A stretch of 64,000 nt of DNA from Nageia nagi (GCA_050084985.1 JBITNC010000002.1:2046001-2110000), one strand, 5' to 3'; positions 33,461 to 44,600 are shown, numbered from the stretch's first letter. Numbers and translations are program-made. Notes: generated by a model not told the origin, from the sequence alone.

Positions 33461-33809
33461 ATCTAAGAAGGATAACAAACTATCTCCCAAGTACTATGGG
33501 CCTTATAAGGTGTTGCAAAAGATTGGTAGTATGGCATACAAATTGGAGCTTCCGACTTCTTTGCAAGTACACCCAGTTTTTCATGTTTCATGCTTAAAGA
33601 AGGTTATCGATGACAAGATCCCAGTTCAAACTACACTTCCAGAACTCGACGAGGAAGGGAAAATTATATTGGAGCCAAAAGTAATCACTGAATCAAGAAT
33701 TCATAAGCTAAGAAATAGATCAATTTCAGAGTATCTCATTAAGTGGAAGAACCTACTTGCTAAAGATTCCACATGGGAAGATGAGAATTTTCTACAAAAG
33801 CATCCATAA
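33461..33809 (+). pseudogene. Gypsy F integrase end and chromodomain
   Basis: DNKLSPKYYGPYKVLQKIGS and LQVHPVFHVSCLKK form the GPY/F module. The chromodomain follows at about 33675-33805 (VITESRIHKLRNRSISEYLI, KWKNLLAKDSTWEDENFL). In chromoviruses this domain binds modified histones and steers integration to heterochromatin. Aromatic positions of the binding cage are partly changed (Trp of KWKN and Trp of TWED present). The frame ends before the polypurine tract. Confidence 0.85.
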
Positions 33810-33840
33810 CTACTCAAACGTTGAGGACAACATTTTTTTG

Positions 33841-33853
33841 AAGGAGAGGGGCA
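33841..33853 (+). other. Gypsy F polypurine tract
   Basis: AAGGAGAGGGGCA directly before the TGTTAGG start of the 3' LTR. Confidence 0.8.
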
Positions 33854-34159
33854 TGTTAGGTCCCTATACTACTCATGTAGCCCATATATTGTTATTATGT
33901 GTCCCATAGAAGCCCACTATGGTTATTGTTATTCCCTTACATTATTATTGTTATGTCAGCTAGTGTCCTTTCATTGTAGTGGCAACCCTTGGACTCCTAT
34001 ATATACCAAGGAGGTATTATCATTTGGATTGTCTATTGTTGTGTATTTGATGTAATGTAAAGGAGGTTACCCCCTCGAAGTGGCTTATTATTATTGATTT
34101 TATCTCTTATTCAAGGTGTTGAGCTCTTTCTCTTATGATTTTATGCTTGGTTCATAACA
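33854..34159 (+). repeat. Gypsy F 3' LTR
   Basis: 306 bp, starts TGTTAGGTCCC and ends GGTTCATAACA; TATA box CTATATATA at 33997-34005. Followed by the TAATA target copy. Confidence 0.92.
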
Positions 34160-34164
34160 TAATA

Positions 34165-35622
34165 TCTCAAAATAATAAGATGATATTTTAATTATTGAAT
34201 AAAAAAATTTCCTAAAACATTTATGGGTTTTGTTCTACAAGATCTTTGAGATGAATTAGGATTCTATTTGATCATGCTCTTGTTGAGGTGTTGAAGGCAA
34301 ATCAACATTTTTGTATTCCTTATCTTGATATCATGAAGTTATCATCATTCTCATAGTTTTTCATATTTATTTTCTTTTCTATGAGTCATTCATTTATTCT
34401 AATTAGCATTTAGTTGTAGACTAGGTGTTCAAAGGTTTTCAATCACAACCTAAAAGATGAAATCTAAGGTATAAATCTCAATTCAATAGAAAAAGTGAAA
34501 ACTCCTAAGGTTTGAAGCTAGAATTTTAGAAGAAAATTAACTCCAAAATAATTGAAAATGTATCAAAAGTTTATCAACTTCATCAAAATGTTTATATATA
34601 AAATTAATCTAATCTTTAAGCTAAATAAATTTTACATGAGAAAAAAATTATAGATAATCTTTCACAAATAGCCAAGCGAAGTACACTACATAAATGAAAA
34701 TTCTACATTTATTATATAAGTCATTTAAGACAAATAAAAATAAGGTTGAAAGAGAATTTATAGAGAAGGGAATAACTTACCTATTTGCCATGCAAACCAC
34801 AATGCTCTTAGAGCAAATCGTAATATGATTTTTAAGATCGTATTATGATTTTCCTTAGGCCCATTCTACATGTTTATAGATCTTCAGCTTTGCTTCTATA
34901 ACTCTTCATAATATTGCTTGCAATACTAAAACTCAAATCTGATATTTACTAAGTGATTTTGAGCGGTATACTTAAAATGGGAATTATTTAACCTCGCCTA
35001 CAATAAGAGTTTATAAGATCCACCAACCATAAAATAAATTCACAACCACCCTTAGAATGGAAATCAAGAACAAGTAATAAAAAATTGAATTATATATTTA
35101 TAACAAAAAATATAAGTGTAACAAGAATATAAATAAAAAGCTTTAGAACAAAGATGATATCTTCTAAAAATGAAAAGATCTTGTATATATAATACTAGAA
35201 AATTTTCATTGAATCATAAAATCATTTAAATCCATATTAGGCTACCAAAAATCATAAATAAGCTAACCCAAAATCATTTGATGAAGTGAAGACTCAAAAA
35301 TAATGAGAAAATATTATTAATATCTTTTAAGGAAGAGAAAAGTGAAAAATATCATTTTTACTTATTTATGTTTGTAAAGGAAATATCCATTTTAATAATT
35401 ACATGAAAACAAATCTCAAAAAAAAGATATATCACAATCAATTATCAATACAAAATGAATAGTTAAAGTAGCGAAAAGAGCAATTTTACATGTCTACAAA
35501 TAATATAAATGAGATTTCCTTCCCTTAGAACACATTTACCATATGATAATTGAAGATGGCTTATTGTCCAATAAATTATCAAATGGCTTGTTGTCCAATA
35601 AATTATTAATTTATAAACAAAT
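34165..35622. other. AT-rich gene-free stretch
   Basis: Right part of the gypsy F target. No convincing gene. A short near-duplicate (ATGGCTTATTGTCCAATAAATTA-like) occurs at about 35557 and 35583. Confidence 0.55.
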
Positions 35623-35673
35623 TGGTACTGCCCAGGTTGGAACTGGGACCTTCAGTGTGTAAGAAAGACGTGA
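35623..35673 (-). pseudogene. tRNA-Val(UAC)-like 3' part
   Basis: Read on the minus strand, this stretch matches the 3' two thirds of plant tRNA-Val(UAC): the anticodon stem-loop with CTTACAC, variable region AAGGTCCC, T-arm AGTTCCAACCTGGGC and a terminal ACCA. The 5' third (D arm, A box) is not recognisable and the T-loop has changes, so it is not an active gene. The CCA end is present in the DNA, which nuclear tRNA genes normally lack; this points to an RNA-derived origin or to an extended primer binding site. Confidence 0.55.
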
Positions 35674-37014
35674 GGAATTCTGAAGGCTAGATAGCAAGCG
35701 CCATTCTTCAACCCTGCCCCTAGTGCGCTTTATATCTCTCTCTTAGTTGTCAGTAGATCAATCCTTACAATGAATCTCCAAAGCTATGCATGAGAAGGGC
35801 CCGCAATTCGTAATAGTAGGGCAATCTTTCCGAATGGGAAGTGGCAGAATAGCTTGTTGATGGGTTTAGGGATCGGCGGATCCTATATAAATCTCCGCCG
35901 GTGTATTCTCTAAATACCACTAATCCATCACGTTTAAGAATTAAGTAGTTTTCAAGCACCCAAAATGCAATTACAGGAAGCAAAATGCCATTTATTATCT
36001 TTTCTAACTTCTTGAATTCTTTTATAATTATCTTATAAAAAGATTGAAGAAGTAATTATCGTTTTGAAGAAGAAATCCTTGTTTTGAAGAGATTATAAAA
36101 ATGATTTTCCTTCTTGCAATTGTATTTTGAGTGCTTGAAAACTATTTCAATTACTTGTACAGCATCTTGGTTGAAGAATCTAGATCCAGCAATGACATTT
36201 AATGTTGGGTTTCTTCTTTTGTTTGCCCTTGAATGGATCTTGTTAATTGCAGGAAATCGAACGCGAGGAGAGTAGGTTTTGGGAGGGTTTTTCATACCTA
36301 ACAGATATACTCAAGGGTTTAAGGCAGATTCTGCACTTGCTGGTAAGTTTCATTAATTTTTATGTGGCTAGATAGGAATTGTGATTTGTTATTATGTAGC
36401 TAGAGAGGAATTGAAATGAAAATCGGGAGATCTCTATATTCCCCTTATCGACACAAACTTCAACAACTCTTATCCTCAGTCATGTTTCTGAATAATAAAT
36501 CCTCCAGTGTGAATTATTTCTCATTAGTTCTATTCTATATCAAATCCGCATCAGTGAGAGAGGCAAGGATTCTATTCCCCTACCTTTCATAGATGAGGGG
36601 AGTTGGGATTCGACCTGTCTATCATTAGGGTTAGAAGCGTCAAATCTAGTGTCGCCATAGAGGAAAGAGTCAAGCAATCGAATCACGAGCTTTATCATTT
36701 ATAGCTGGAGAAGCGACTAACCTCGAAATACATTAATTTCTAATGAAAGGGGAACCTATTAATCTTAGGGGACAAACGATTAAAAGGAAGACGGTGGCCC
36801 CTACTGAGGCCTATCTCATTGTCTCCTCCCCTTTGTTGTATATGAAAGAATCAATATGGGGGAATAAACAAACATCTCATCGAATTATGAGGACTAGGTA
36901 TTACATATACTTCCAGATTTACCTTTAGTTGCCTAACCCACCCGTTTCCTTCCATCTCGAGCACGGGGTCAAAATCTGACCCACCCATTAGACGCTTCCC
37001 TCCGCAGATGCATG
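35674..37014. other. Non-coding, possible old promoter/leader region
   Basis: No gene recognised. A TATA-like CCTATATAAATC lies at about 35882-35893 between GGCGGAT and CTCCGCCGG, a small inverted repeat. At about 36340 GCTG/GTAAGT resembles a splice donor, and a short direct repeat (GTGGCTAGATAGGAATTG / GTAGCTAGAGAGGAATTG) sits at about 36364 and 36398. More GC than the flanks; could be the leader of a captured gene. Confidence 0.3.
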
Positions 37015-37027
37015 TTGGATATGTTTA

Positions 37028-37345
37028 TTAAAACTTTTTCTTCCTGGTCTCACCGATAGTATCTGATGTCAACTGGATTCCATTTCTGTCCAATTTAGAT
37101 TTTATATGAGTATCAAAGCAATAGCACCCTTCAGCTTCCACATAATCAATATAATCAGGACAATAATCTGTGACTTCACCAATCAACACTTTATAGTTGA
37201 AAAGACTTATCACCCTTCCTAGTGAAAAGCCCAAGGAAAAGCCCCATACAACACCAAGATATATCTCTTCCTCAATAGGTTCTTGAATGGGTCTGTGGGC
37301 TGCTGCAATGCATAAGTTATTCAATTCATTACTAGAATAACCTTT
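37028..37345 (-). pseudogene. AAA ATPase C-terminal scrap fused to a Gly/Phe-rich tail
   Basis: Second part of a 128-codon minus-strand frame. KGYSSNELNNLCIAAAHRPI (37286-37345) matches the helical-lid segment EGYSGSDLKNLCxxAAxRPxRE of the spastin/ATAD1 class of plant AAA ATPases. It is followed by EEEIYLGVVWGFSLGFSLG (about 37217-37273), which resembles the membrane-spanning end of receptor-like proteins. The frame begins upstream inside Lon sequence, so three unrelated pieces are joined in one frame. A functional product is unlikely. Confidence 0.5.
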
Positions 37346-37885
37346 TCTTGCATAAGCTACTTCATAGAAATCGTGCTTTTTTCTTGATGGGAATATGACA
37401 TGTTTTATTTCCATTACGCTTTGTAGCTATAGTGTTCTTCTTCACCCCTCCAATTGGAAGAATCCACCTTGTCAATGTGACCTTCCCTGGCTTTGCAACA
37501 TCCTTTTCCATGAGCTTCTTCATTGCCAGATATAGCATTGATGTAATTATAGTGCAGCCAGCACTAGGATCATCCTTTGGTGTTGCTCCTGTTGGTACAT
37601 GCAAATGGAGCTTAGAGTTTGTAAAAAATTAATTATCTGACTCTTTCTTTGCAAGAATACCCCTTGCCACTGTATGGGCTATCAGAGCATTTTCTTTCAT
37701 GACATCTCCAAGCTGCCCAGCCAACTGTAACCCACTTTTACCATCACCTTGTTCTATAGATGTTTTTTCAATGTAAAGGGTTGAGCCACCCATTGCTGTC
37801 CATGCAAGACCCATGACAATACCAATAGTTGTATCATATATTTTTTTAACCATCGAAAACTGGCTTACCCAAATAATTCATTGCA
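37346..37885 (-). pseudogene. LON2: Lon protease 2 C-terminal fragment
   Basis: Minus-strand frames give the proteolytic domain of peroxisomal Lon2: [73 protein letters not shown] (the catalytic Ser motif, usually GPSAG), RWILPIGGVKKNTIATKR (with the catalytic Lys), and IKHVIFPSRKKHDF. Frameshifts occur near 37862 and 37400, and one stop at 37630. Exons are joined without introns over this stretch. Lon2 degrades and refolds peroxisomal matrix proteins; this copy has lost the ATPase part. Confidence 0.8.
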
Positions 37886-39479
37886 TTTAGTGCGTGCAGC
37901 AAAATACCCAAAAGAAACAAGCCCAAGGTGAACATCAGCCCAATGTCTTTCTCTTAAAATAGATGATACAGTCACCACAATGCTTGACTTATTAAACTTT
38001 CTTTATCTTTTTGAATTTCCATGGCATTCAAACATGCTAGAAATAAAGCAAGTGCTGCCTTCAATTCTACATGTGCTTCATCTGGTGTTGAATCATCAAT
38101 CGTTGAGAGGCAACCTAACATGGTAAGAACATGGTGATTATCTTGATATCTAAGCCTGTGATTGACATATGATATCACTTCTAATGCATGGCTGAGAAGA
38201 TTGCTGTAATAATGTCTTTGTGATCTCTCTTTTGCAAATTTGTAAGCTTTTATAAGAGAAACAGCAAGCTTGAGTACTTTACGAATTCATTCATCTTCAA
38301 TTTCTAGTGCTTTACTGTGACTTGCAGATATACAACCAGTGACAAAAAATGGATAGATTCTTTGAGCAAAGCCAAAGACATACATTGAGAATATCTGGAA
38401 TTCAACACACCTAGCTTCTTGCTAAGTTTCATTTCAAGTTCTGAAAATGCACCTGTTATGTTTAGTACAACACATTTCTTGGAACTTTTTGTTAATAAAT
38501 GCAATGGAAAACCTTTCTTTAGGAGAGATCCAGTAATGACAATTGATGACTTTATACAATGTCATTTTCACCTAAAAAGTACAATAGACACGCTCTACCA
38601 CAGATTGGGGTGCATGCTTTATAATAACACATAATGATCTACCAAGCTTTCTCAAAGATTTATGACAGTAAGATGTATGACTGGAAAGTGATACTGTTTT
38701 GATAAGTGAACAAAGCAAGTCTATATTCTGCTGTATCCAGTCCCCAATTGAGCATAGCGCACTGTGAAACACCAAAGTTCCAAAAGAAGTTCATGACAAA
38801 TGGTATGTGGATGAATAATATTACAAAAAAGGAATGCTTCAACCTCCATCCATGCTGCACTTGGAGCAACCACAATTAAGAATGTTTTCAACACGTGTAA
38901 AATATATGGAAGCATCAATTGCCAGGTAAATGTAGGCAATGAATTGGGTTGAGTAATAATGGGAATTTAAACATGCAATGCTGATATATAGATGTCTTCT
39001 TGAGTTAATGCATCTAAAAGCCAGTCCTGTTTTTTTGAAATTGCAAGTGCAATACCTACTCCAAGGTCTGAAGAATTTTGTAGAAGATTCAAAAGCACTC
39101 CTACTCGGCCAAGCATCAAAATTTCATTGCACAGACGATCCTCGCTTTTATAAGGAAATAGTTTTTGTACAACGGTTTCCTCTCCCTGAGTTGATCCCAC
39201 ATTTTTCTCTGATGATGTATTGTCCATTCTTCTGTCTTTTGGAAAGATTGTACCAAGAACATGGAGCTTTAAACCCAATTTTGTTTCTCTTTCCCACATG
39301 GAGTGATGAGTGTACCTCCCTTCCTTTACAGGGACTGTGACGCAGTCAGAACTGTGGATTGTGCCCAGATCAAATGATCTCACAGGATAATAGACAATGG
39401 AGATTGAATTAACCAGAAATAAGTCTAAATTAATAACCAATCCTTCATGATAGCCAAACACACTGGCCTTTTGCCTCAA
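37886..39479 (-). pseudogene. FIRRM/FLIP-like (C1orf112 homologue) fragment
   Basis: A continuous minus-strand path of about 530 codons with stops and frame changes. Readable blocks are KKQDWLLDALTQEDIYISAL, PTFTWQLMLPYILHVLKTFL, LRKLGRSLCVIIKHAPQSVV, HHVLTMLGCLSTIDDSTPDE and RERHWADVHLGLVSFGYFAA. The alpha-helical repeat style, and the last block in particular, recall the conserved C-terminus of human C1orf112 (FIRRM) and plant FLIP, partners of FIGNL1 in recombination. At least two stops are Gln-type TAA. It appears intron-free, suggesting an RNA-derived copy. The family call is from memory of motifs and is tentative. Confidence 0.4.
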
Positions 39480-40088
39480 TATGCTTGTAACAGGCTATGG
39501 AAATTAGACTAAACAATGGGAATTCAACATACCTCAACTTGAAGTACGATGTTGAAATTCAACATTACAACTATGGAATGGAAAACATACTGGCCTTGCC
39601 TCAACAGGCTTCTACTAGACAATAACAGTATTTTACAATGCTTTCTGGCCTGTACACGACTTCGGCAACCAAAAATCCCAGAGAGCTCTTATACTCTGAC
39701 TCATAAGAGCTTTCTCAATCCCTGAAACACGTCCCTCAGCTGGCTTTAACTCTACGGGTTCTGCTGGGATCTCCCCCAGCGATAACCACCCCTCTTTCCA
39801 TTTATGTGGCTTTTCTTCATGTCTTGCAGCCACACGTCTCTCTTCCTTCCTCAGGGCGCTCTTCTGATTCAAAAATGGTGGATTCTATCCCCTGTAGTTT
39901 TCAAATTTTCCTTTATTGATCGTGTTGTTTTCCCTTCTCGTTGGACCTTCAATTTTTCTTCCTTGTCAACCGCCACTTGTTTGTGTAAACCGCACTAATA
40001 TTTTATATTCTGTTGTACTCATCGTTCAAACGCTCTTTTTGTTTGCGTTGTCGTCCTCTCCTGGGCTTCATTATCGACTCCTTGTTCC
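39480..40088. other. Unassigned segment between gene fragments
   Basis: An open minus-strand frame at 39633-39872 encodes a Lys/Glu-rich peptide without recognisable family. The region is GC-richer than the flanks. Direct repeat of GGAATTCAACAT-like and TGAAATTCAACAT-like units near 39520-39565. Nothing else seen. Confidence 0.35.
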
Positions 40089-40500
40089 CTACAATGACGT
40101 GGTCTCTCCCACCCTAATAACGACTCCTGCTTTGTTCAAAACATGGTCTTGATTGCAGTTCCGGCATCTCCAAACTTTCCGGCATCTCCAAACTTTCCAT
40201 GTTTCACCTGCCCGTATACGCGCACCACCTACTCTTGCCTTTACCGTGCCCTGCACATTTTGAATTTCCTCTGGTTCTAGACTAATATTAAAATGGAACT
40301 GAACTTTTGCCTTGTTAATTTGCAATGACAGTGCAATATCCTCATAAATTGGCAATGTAGTAGACAATCCCACTAATCGGATCATTCCCTTGGTTGTCTC
40401 AATTTGTTTAAATGTCCGTGAAATGATGTTTTCCAGCACAGGTCCCCTCTCTTGCTTCTCTGTTGGATACATTTTGCATTGCTCATGGAACCCCATATTT
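40089..40500 (-). pseudogene. BRR2-type helicase fragment
   Basis: In a 135-codon minus-strand frame, ERGPVLENIISRTFKQIETT, GMIRLVGLSTTLPIYEDIAL and VQFHFN match the segment RGPVLESIVARTxRQIETTxxxIRLVGLSATLPNYEDVA of the U5 snRNP helicase BRR2. The SAT motif of helicases reads STT. The DEIH box before it and everything after it are missing; the frame then runs into unrelated sequence with a short tandem repeat (KVWRCRKVWRCR). It is one more piece of a same-strand chimera with the Lon2 and FIRRM-like fragments. Confidence 0.75.
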
Positions 40501-40765
40501 TAGCAAGTTAAAGCCATCAAACTATTGTACAAGAATTTTCTCCATTACCGAATAAGTTGTCCATCTGGCTGTAATCACATTTACGAGCTTCAAACAGTTT
40601 TCAGGAAGCTACTCCATGAGATTGCTAGTTGCCTTGTAGCTGTTGAAAATGAACCCTACCATAAACTGATGGAACAAATACACACAAATAAACATCAAAA
40701 TAATCAACTCATGCTACATTAACCAAGGGACTAATTTTTATGATTTTAAAAAGGATGCTTCTGCA

Positions 40766-42510
40766 TCAGACTGCCTCCATTCTTTTTGCTTCAACAGTTA
40801 TCCAACTTAGTTTTCTACCATCATTCAAGATTGCATTATGCATGGGATAATCAGCAGACATCATTTTGAGAAAGAAATGTAATCTTGAGTCAACAAATTC
40901 TATCTCTATGTAATTAGGATCCATACATACTTCCCTTTGAAGCCCTATCCCCGTCTCAGTGTTATGCAAGCATTCATGCTCTCTTGTCCCCTCCAAATTA
41001 CACTTGGGTCTGAAGAGATATGGAACTCCATTGGTGACACAGATTGAAACATGGTGGTGTACTAATTCCTCCAGTGATCTCACTCTCACAGTCCTACTCG
41101 ATGCAGTCTTTGAGATGGGCAAACAATAAGTTCTATGAATGCCAAATGTCACTGCTAAAACAGTCCTAAGTGCTATCCAACAATCAGTCTTAAGCACCAT
41201 GTCATCTCCAACTGTTAGTGCTTCTTCATCATGAGAGCTAAACAACAACGACTTACTCTCACAGTCCCACTCAATGCAGTCTTTGAGATAGGCAAACAAT
41301 AATTTCTATGAATGCCAAATGTCACTGCTAAAACAGTCATAAGGGCTGTCCAACAATCAGTATTAAGTATCATGTCATCTCCAACTGTTAGTGCTTCTTC
41401 ATCATGAGAGCTAAACAACTGTTGATCAACACTCAATAGTTTTAAAGGTTGAGCTCTGGATTCTAAAGATTGGATGTAAAACACGCGAAGACAATCATCA
41501 TCAAAAGCTGCACCAAGAGGCCCCCATATAAGAGGATTAATTATCATAGTGTCACCAGGACGAATATATACTTTTAAAGCAAGCAATGAGTGTTGGTGGA
41601 TTGCATCTTGACTTTCTTCATCACGAATCTCATGGATGCAATAATTATCATCCCTTCTGGTAATACCTGGATCTCATGCGTCCAAAGGCTGAAATCTTTC
41701 TTTTGAAAGAATTTGCTCATTGTGATACTCATGTCCACTTTCCAAATCAACGAAGATGAAACTGTTGTGAACATTCATATTCATAGGCATGGCTTGCAAA
41801 TTTACCCAACATCCATCATCATAAACTGGTTTGGAAGCCTCAATACATTCATTCAAATTATGCACTACATCCTCAGAATATATAGGGGTGAGCAATTCAA
41901 AGAAAACATTTGATGGCTCTATTAAACATACCTCATGTGATGATGTAGTCTCTTCCTCTTCAATTTCTGATTTGTTTTCAGGATCAACCAACTCCATATT
42001 AATTTCTTTGCATACCTGCTTATGTGACAAGACAACAATTTCTGATTGAGATTCTTCGTTGCTAGCTTTCTCATGTGAAATTTCTGCCATAAGCTTCTCT
42101 TCTTTACCATCCATTTCAGCTGTGTCTTCTTTAAAATCTCCATTTGTTTCCTCTCTTGGCTGCTCATTTACTGCATAAATGTCTTCATCTTTATCTTTTG
42201 ACACCTTTTTCATTCCTTCAGATTTAGGGCCATCAATTCCCATCGCAAGTACAGTCAACATCGAGAAAGTAGCTACATGTTTCAACAAAAACCGTGCTCC
42301 AAGTGTTACCACCCATATGACTTCTATTGTCAGCCATAATGGAGCCTCAAACTCCATGCTTCGTACAGCCAGAGATGATGTCGTCATGGTAGCAACAGTC
42401 TTGACCATGATAGCTCCTATTACCACAAACAAAACAGTCTCTAAAAGTGTGTGAATTTGTCTTCCACTCAACAGTATGAATGTGTTGTGCTTGCACAACA
42501 CCTCTCAAAA
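40766..42510 (-). pseudogene. Unrecognised membrane protein, broken by a 173-bp duplication
   Basis: I do not recognise this protein. The minus-strand frame from 42501 holds two hydrophobic, membrane-like segments (about residues 17-37 and 54-84) and an acidic middle (EEEETTSSHEV). The same frame continues past a single TGA (an Arg-type position, 41674) into LKVYIRPGDTMIINPLIWGP and on to 41250. A tandem duplication of 173 bp (not a multiple of 3) then moves the downstream part into another frame, open to 40766. Neighbours on the same strand are host-gene fragments. It could be a captured gene or the host gene of a chimera. Confidence 0.5.
41073..41420. repeat. 173-bp tandem duplication
   Basis: Two adjacent copies, with CTTTGAGAT...GGCAAACAAT starting at 41108 and again at 41281. 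They differ at scattered positions. The copies lie inside the unrecognised membrane-protein frame and cause its frame change. Confidence 0.9.
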
Positions 42511-43281
42511 AATTTGCATTTTTGAGGACCCTCTTTGTACTGAAACAAAAAGGCATGAAAGAAATTTTCTAAGAAAATGCATGCATGGTAGGCCTAGTAA
42601 GGGAAAACATGGCAAATTTGTATCCTCGTGCTAAAACAAGTCAAAATTTTGTCATTTTACCTATGGTGCATATTTTGATGACATGCTTTTGCATGTACCA
42701 TGAAGCATGCACCCTCTTTCATCCTGCTCATTTTTGGGTCAAATCTTACATTTTTGACTTTAAAGTGCATTGTTCATGTCCATTTCATTTGGTCATTTTG
42801 TGAATTGCATCCCCTCCTTTGCACAATGATTATTGAGGGTCATTCTGGTCATTTTGAAGTAAAACTGCATTTCTGTGCCTGAGAGCATGTTTTGAGGGAC
42901 ATGCTTTTGCATGTACCCAGATCGGTGTGCCCTAGCAGATGAGATATTTTGATGCTTAGAAATTTTGAGGAAAATTGGCAAAACAGCTTGAGTGCATGGT
43001 TTTTGGCACATGCTTTTGCATGTACCTAAAATGGTGCGTCCTTGGCAGAAACAACATTCTTAGTGCTTAGTCATTTTCGAAAGAAATAGGTTAAATTGGT
43101 TGAGCGCAAGGTTTTTGGGACATGCTTTTGCATGTACCCAAATCGATGCGCCTTGTTTAGGTGCAAAAATTTGGCTAAGTGTTGATTATGGATGTCTACT
43201 ATGAAGGAGACAGGTGCGTTCATATGCATTGGACCTTCACTTGCACCAATCACCGCATGACATTTGTCCACTCCAGCAAGT

Positions 43282-43290
43282 CTATAAAAG
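43282..43290 (+). promoter_or_regulatory. TATA-like box 1 of the array
   Basis: CTATAAAAG, close to the plant TATA consensus, preceded by GACATTTGTCCACT. Confidence 0.35.
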
Positions 43291-43913
43291 GAAAGTCAAA
43301 TTCAACATTTAATTTGTTTGATCAAATTCAGAGCATTGTGTTGTGCTAAGTCCTAAAAGCACGTCTCTCAAACGGTGTGCCCTATTTTGGATGGTGATTT
43401 TCAAGGTCATTTTCATTAATTTCTAATCTGTTGCATTGGAGAGTGTGCCACAAGACTTTGTGCATGGTTTTTGGGGTATGCTTAGGCACCCACGCAAATC
43501 AGTGCGCTAGCTTCTAGACATCTTGGCCCAAGAGCACTTTTTTTGACTAAGTATAGAATTTTGTGAAGGGGTCTAGATGCATGTTTTTTGGTACATGCTT
43601 TTCCACTCTTCTAAAATGGTGTGCCCAAAATTATGGAGCATTTTCAAGTTAAGTATTTTGAGGTGCCTTCTTGGATAGGTGCAAGGATTTTGGGACATGC
43701 TTTTGCACCTCTCCCAAAGGGTGCGATCAGGTTACAAGGGTTTTCAAGTGTAATGAAAATTGGCTTAAACCTTTTGAAGCACACAAGTTGGTTGGCGCAT
43801 GCATTTCGGAACATGCTTTTGCACGTACCCTCAAACGTGCGTCCATTATCTTGGCTTTGTCATTTGACCTTATTTTGAACCAACCAAGAGGTGACATGTG
43901 GCATATTTGAAGG

Positions 43914-43926
43914 TTATATATATATC
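43914..43926 (+). promoter_or_regulatory. TATA-like box 2 of the array
   Basis: TTATATATATATC about 10 bases after ACATGTGGCATATTTG. Confidence 0.35.
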
Positions 43927-44590
43927 AAGTCACCCCTTTTATCATTCTAACACTTCATTTCATTTTGGACCAAGTCTCCCAATTGCACGATTTCTGGAAC
44001 GTGCTTAAGGACTCATCTAAATTGGTACGCCTAGGGGAAATAAGGGTTTGAGGAGGCGTCTAAATTGCCAATAGCCATTTTTGAGAGGGGTTCCATTTTT
44101 TGTAATTCACTTTGGATCTTTTGACAAGGCTTACCCTAGATCCACCTAAGCGCATGTTTTCTCACTAGTGCTCCAAGGACTCATCTGAAACGATGTGCCT
44201 AGGTCCAAATCCAGGAATTTGGCTAAGAATACATAATTATAATTATCAAGTGCATTTCATTCCTTTCTTCTTTCACTTATGCATGAAAATTTGAGACGCA
44301 TGCTTTGCAGGACATGGAAAAGCACGTGCCCAACCTCATGCGCCCTAGCATGAAGTGGTGATCCAGCCATTCAAATGAAATATTGTTGCTCTAGATTTGA
44401 CTAAGTGATGTGTTTTCCCATCAGGGGACTAGTCGCATGTTTTTTAGGCAGTGAAAAGCACGTACCCAAAACCATGCAACCTGGGATCTGTGCGTCGAAA
44501 TTGTCTAAGTATGGAAGAAGCCAAGAGTTGAAAGACTAAGAAGACAAGTGGCATACATGCAGTGTGCCATTCCCAAATTCTCCATGCAAC

Positions 44591-44600
44591 TTTTATAAGA
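44591..44600 (+). promoter_or_regulatory. TATA-like box 3, before the orphan frame
   Basis: TTTTATAAGA, about 40 bases after ACAAGTGGCATACATG and 175 bases before the ATG at 44775; the best candidate promoter of that frame. Confidence 0.4.

Larger units (their letters stand above)
28233..34159 (+). mobile_element. Gypsy element F (chromodomain-bearing chromovirus)
   Basis: A Ty3/gypsy element with perfect TAATA target duplication (28228-28232 and 34160-34164). Order is gag, protease, RT, RNase H, integrase, chromodomain, polypurine tract and 306-bp 3' LTR. The 5' LTR is cut after 150 bp. The 150 shared LTR bases differ at two positions only, yet the genes hold about a dozen stops, mostly at Gln codons, and a few frame changes. 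Confidence 0.9.

Noticed and set aside
35623-35673. A functional tRNA-Val gene
   Set aside because: D arm and A box are missing and the T-loop is altered.
37190-37264. Receptor-like protein transmembrane end
   Set aside because: Only a Gly/Phe-rich hydrophobic pattern; too short to call a family, so kept only as a remark.
42681-43135. Regularly spaced hairpins resembling a CRISPR array
   Set aside because: The surrounding DNA is plant nuclear, repeats are diverged, spacing varies from ~110 to 350 and there are no cas genes.
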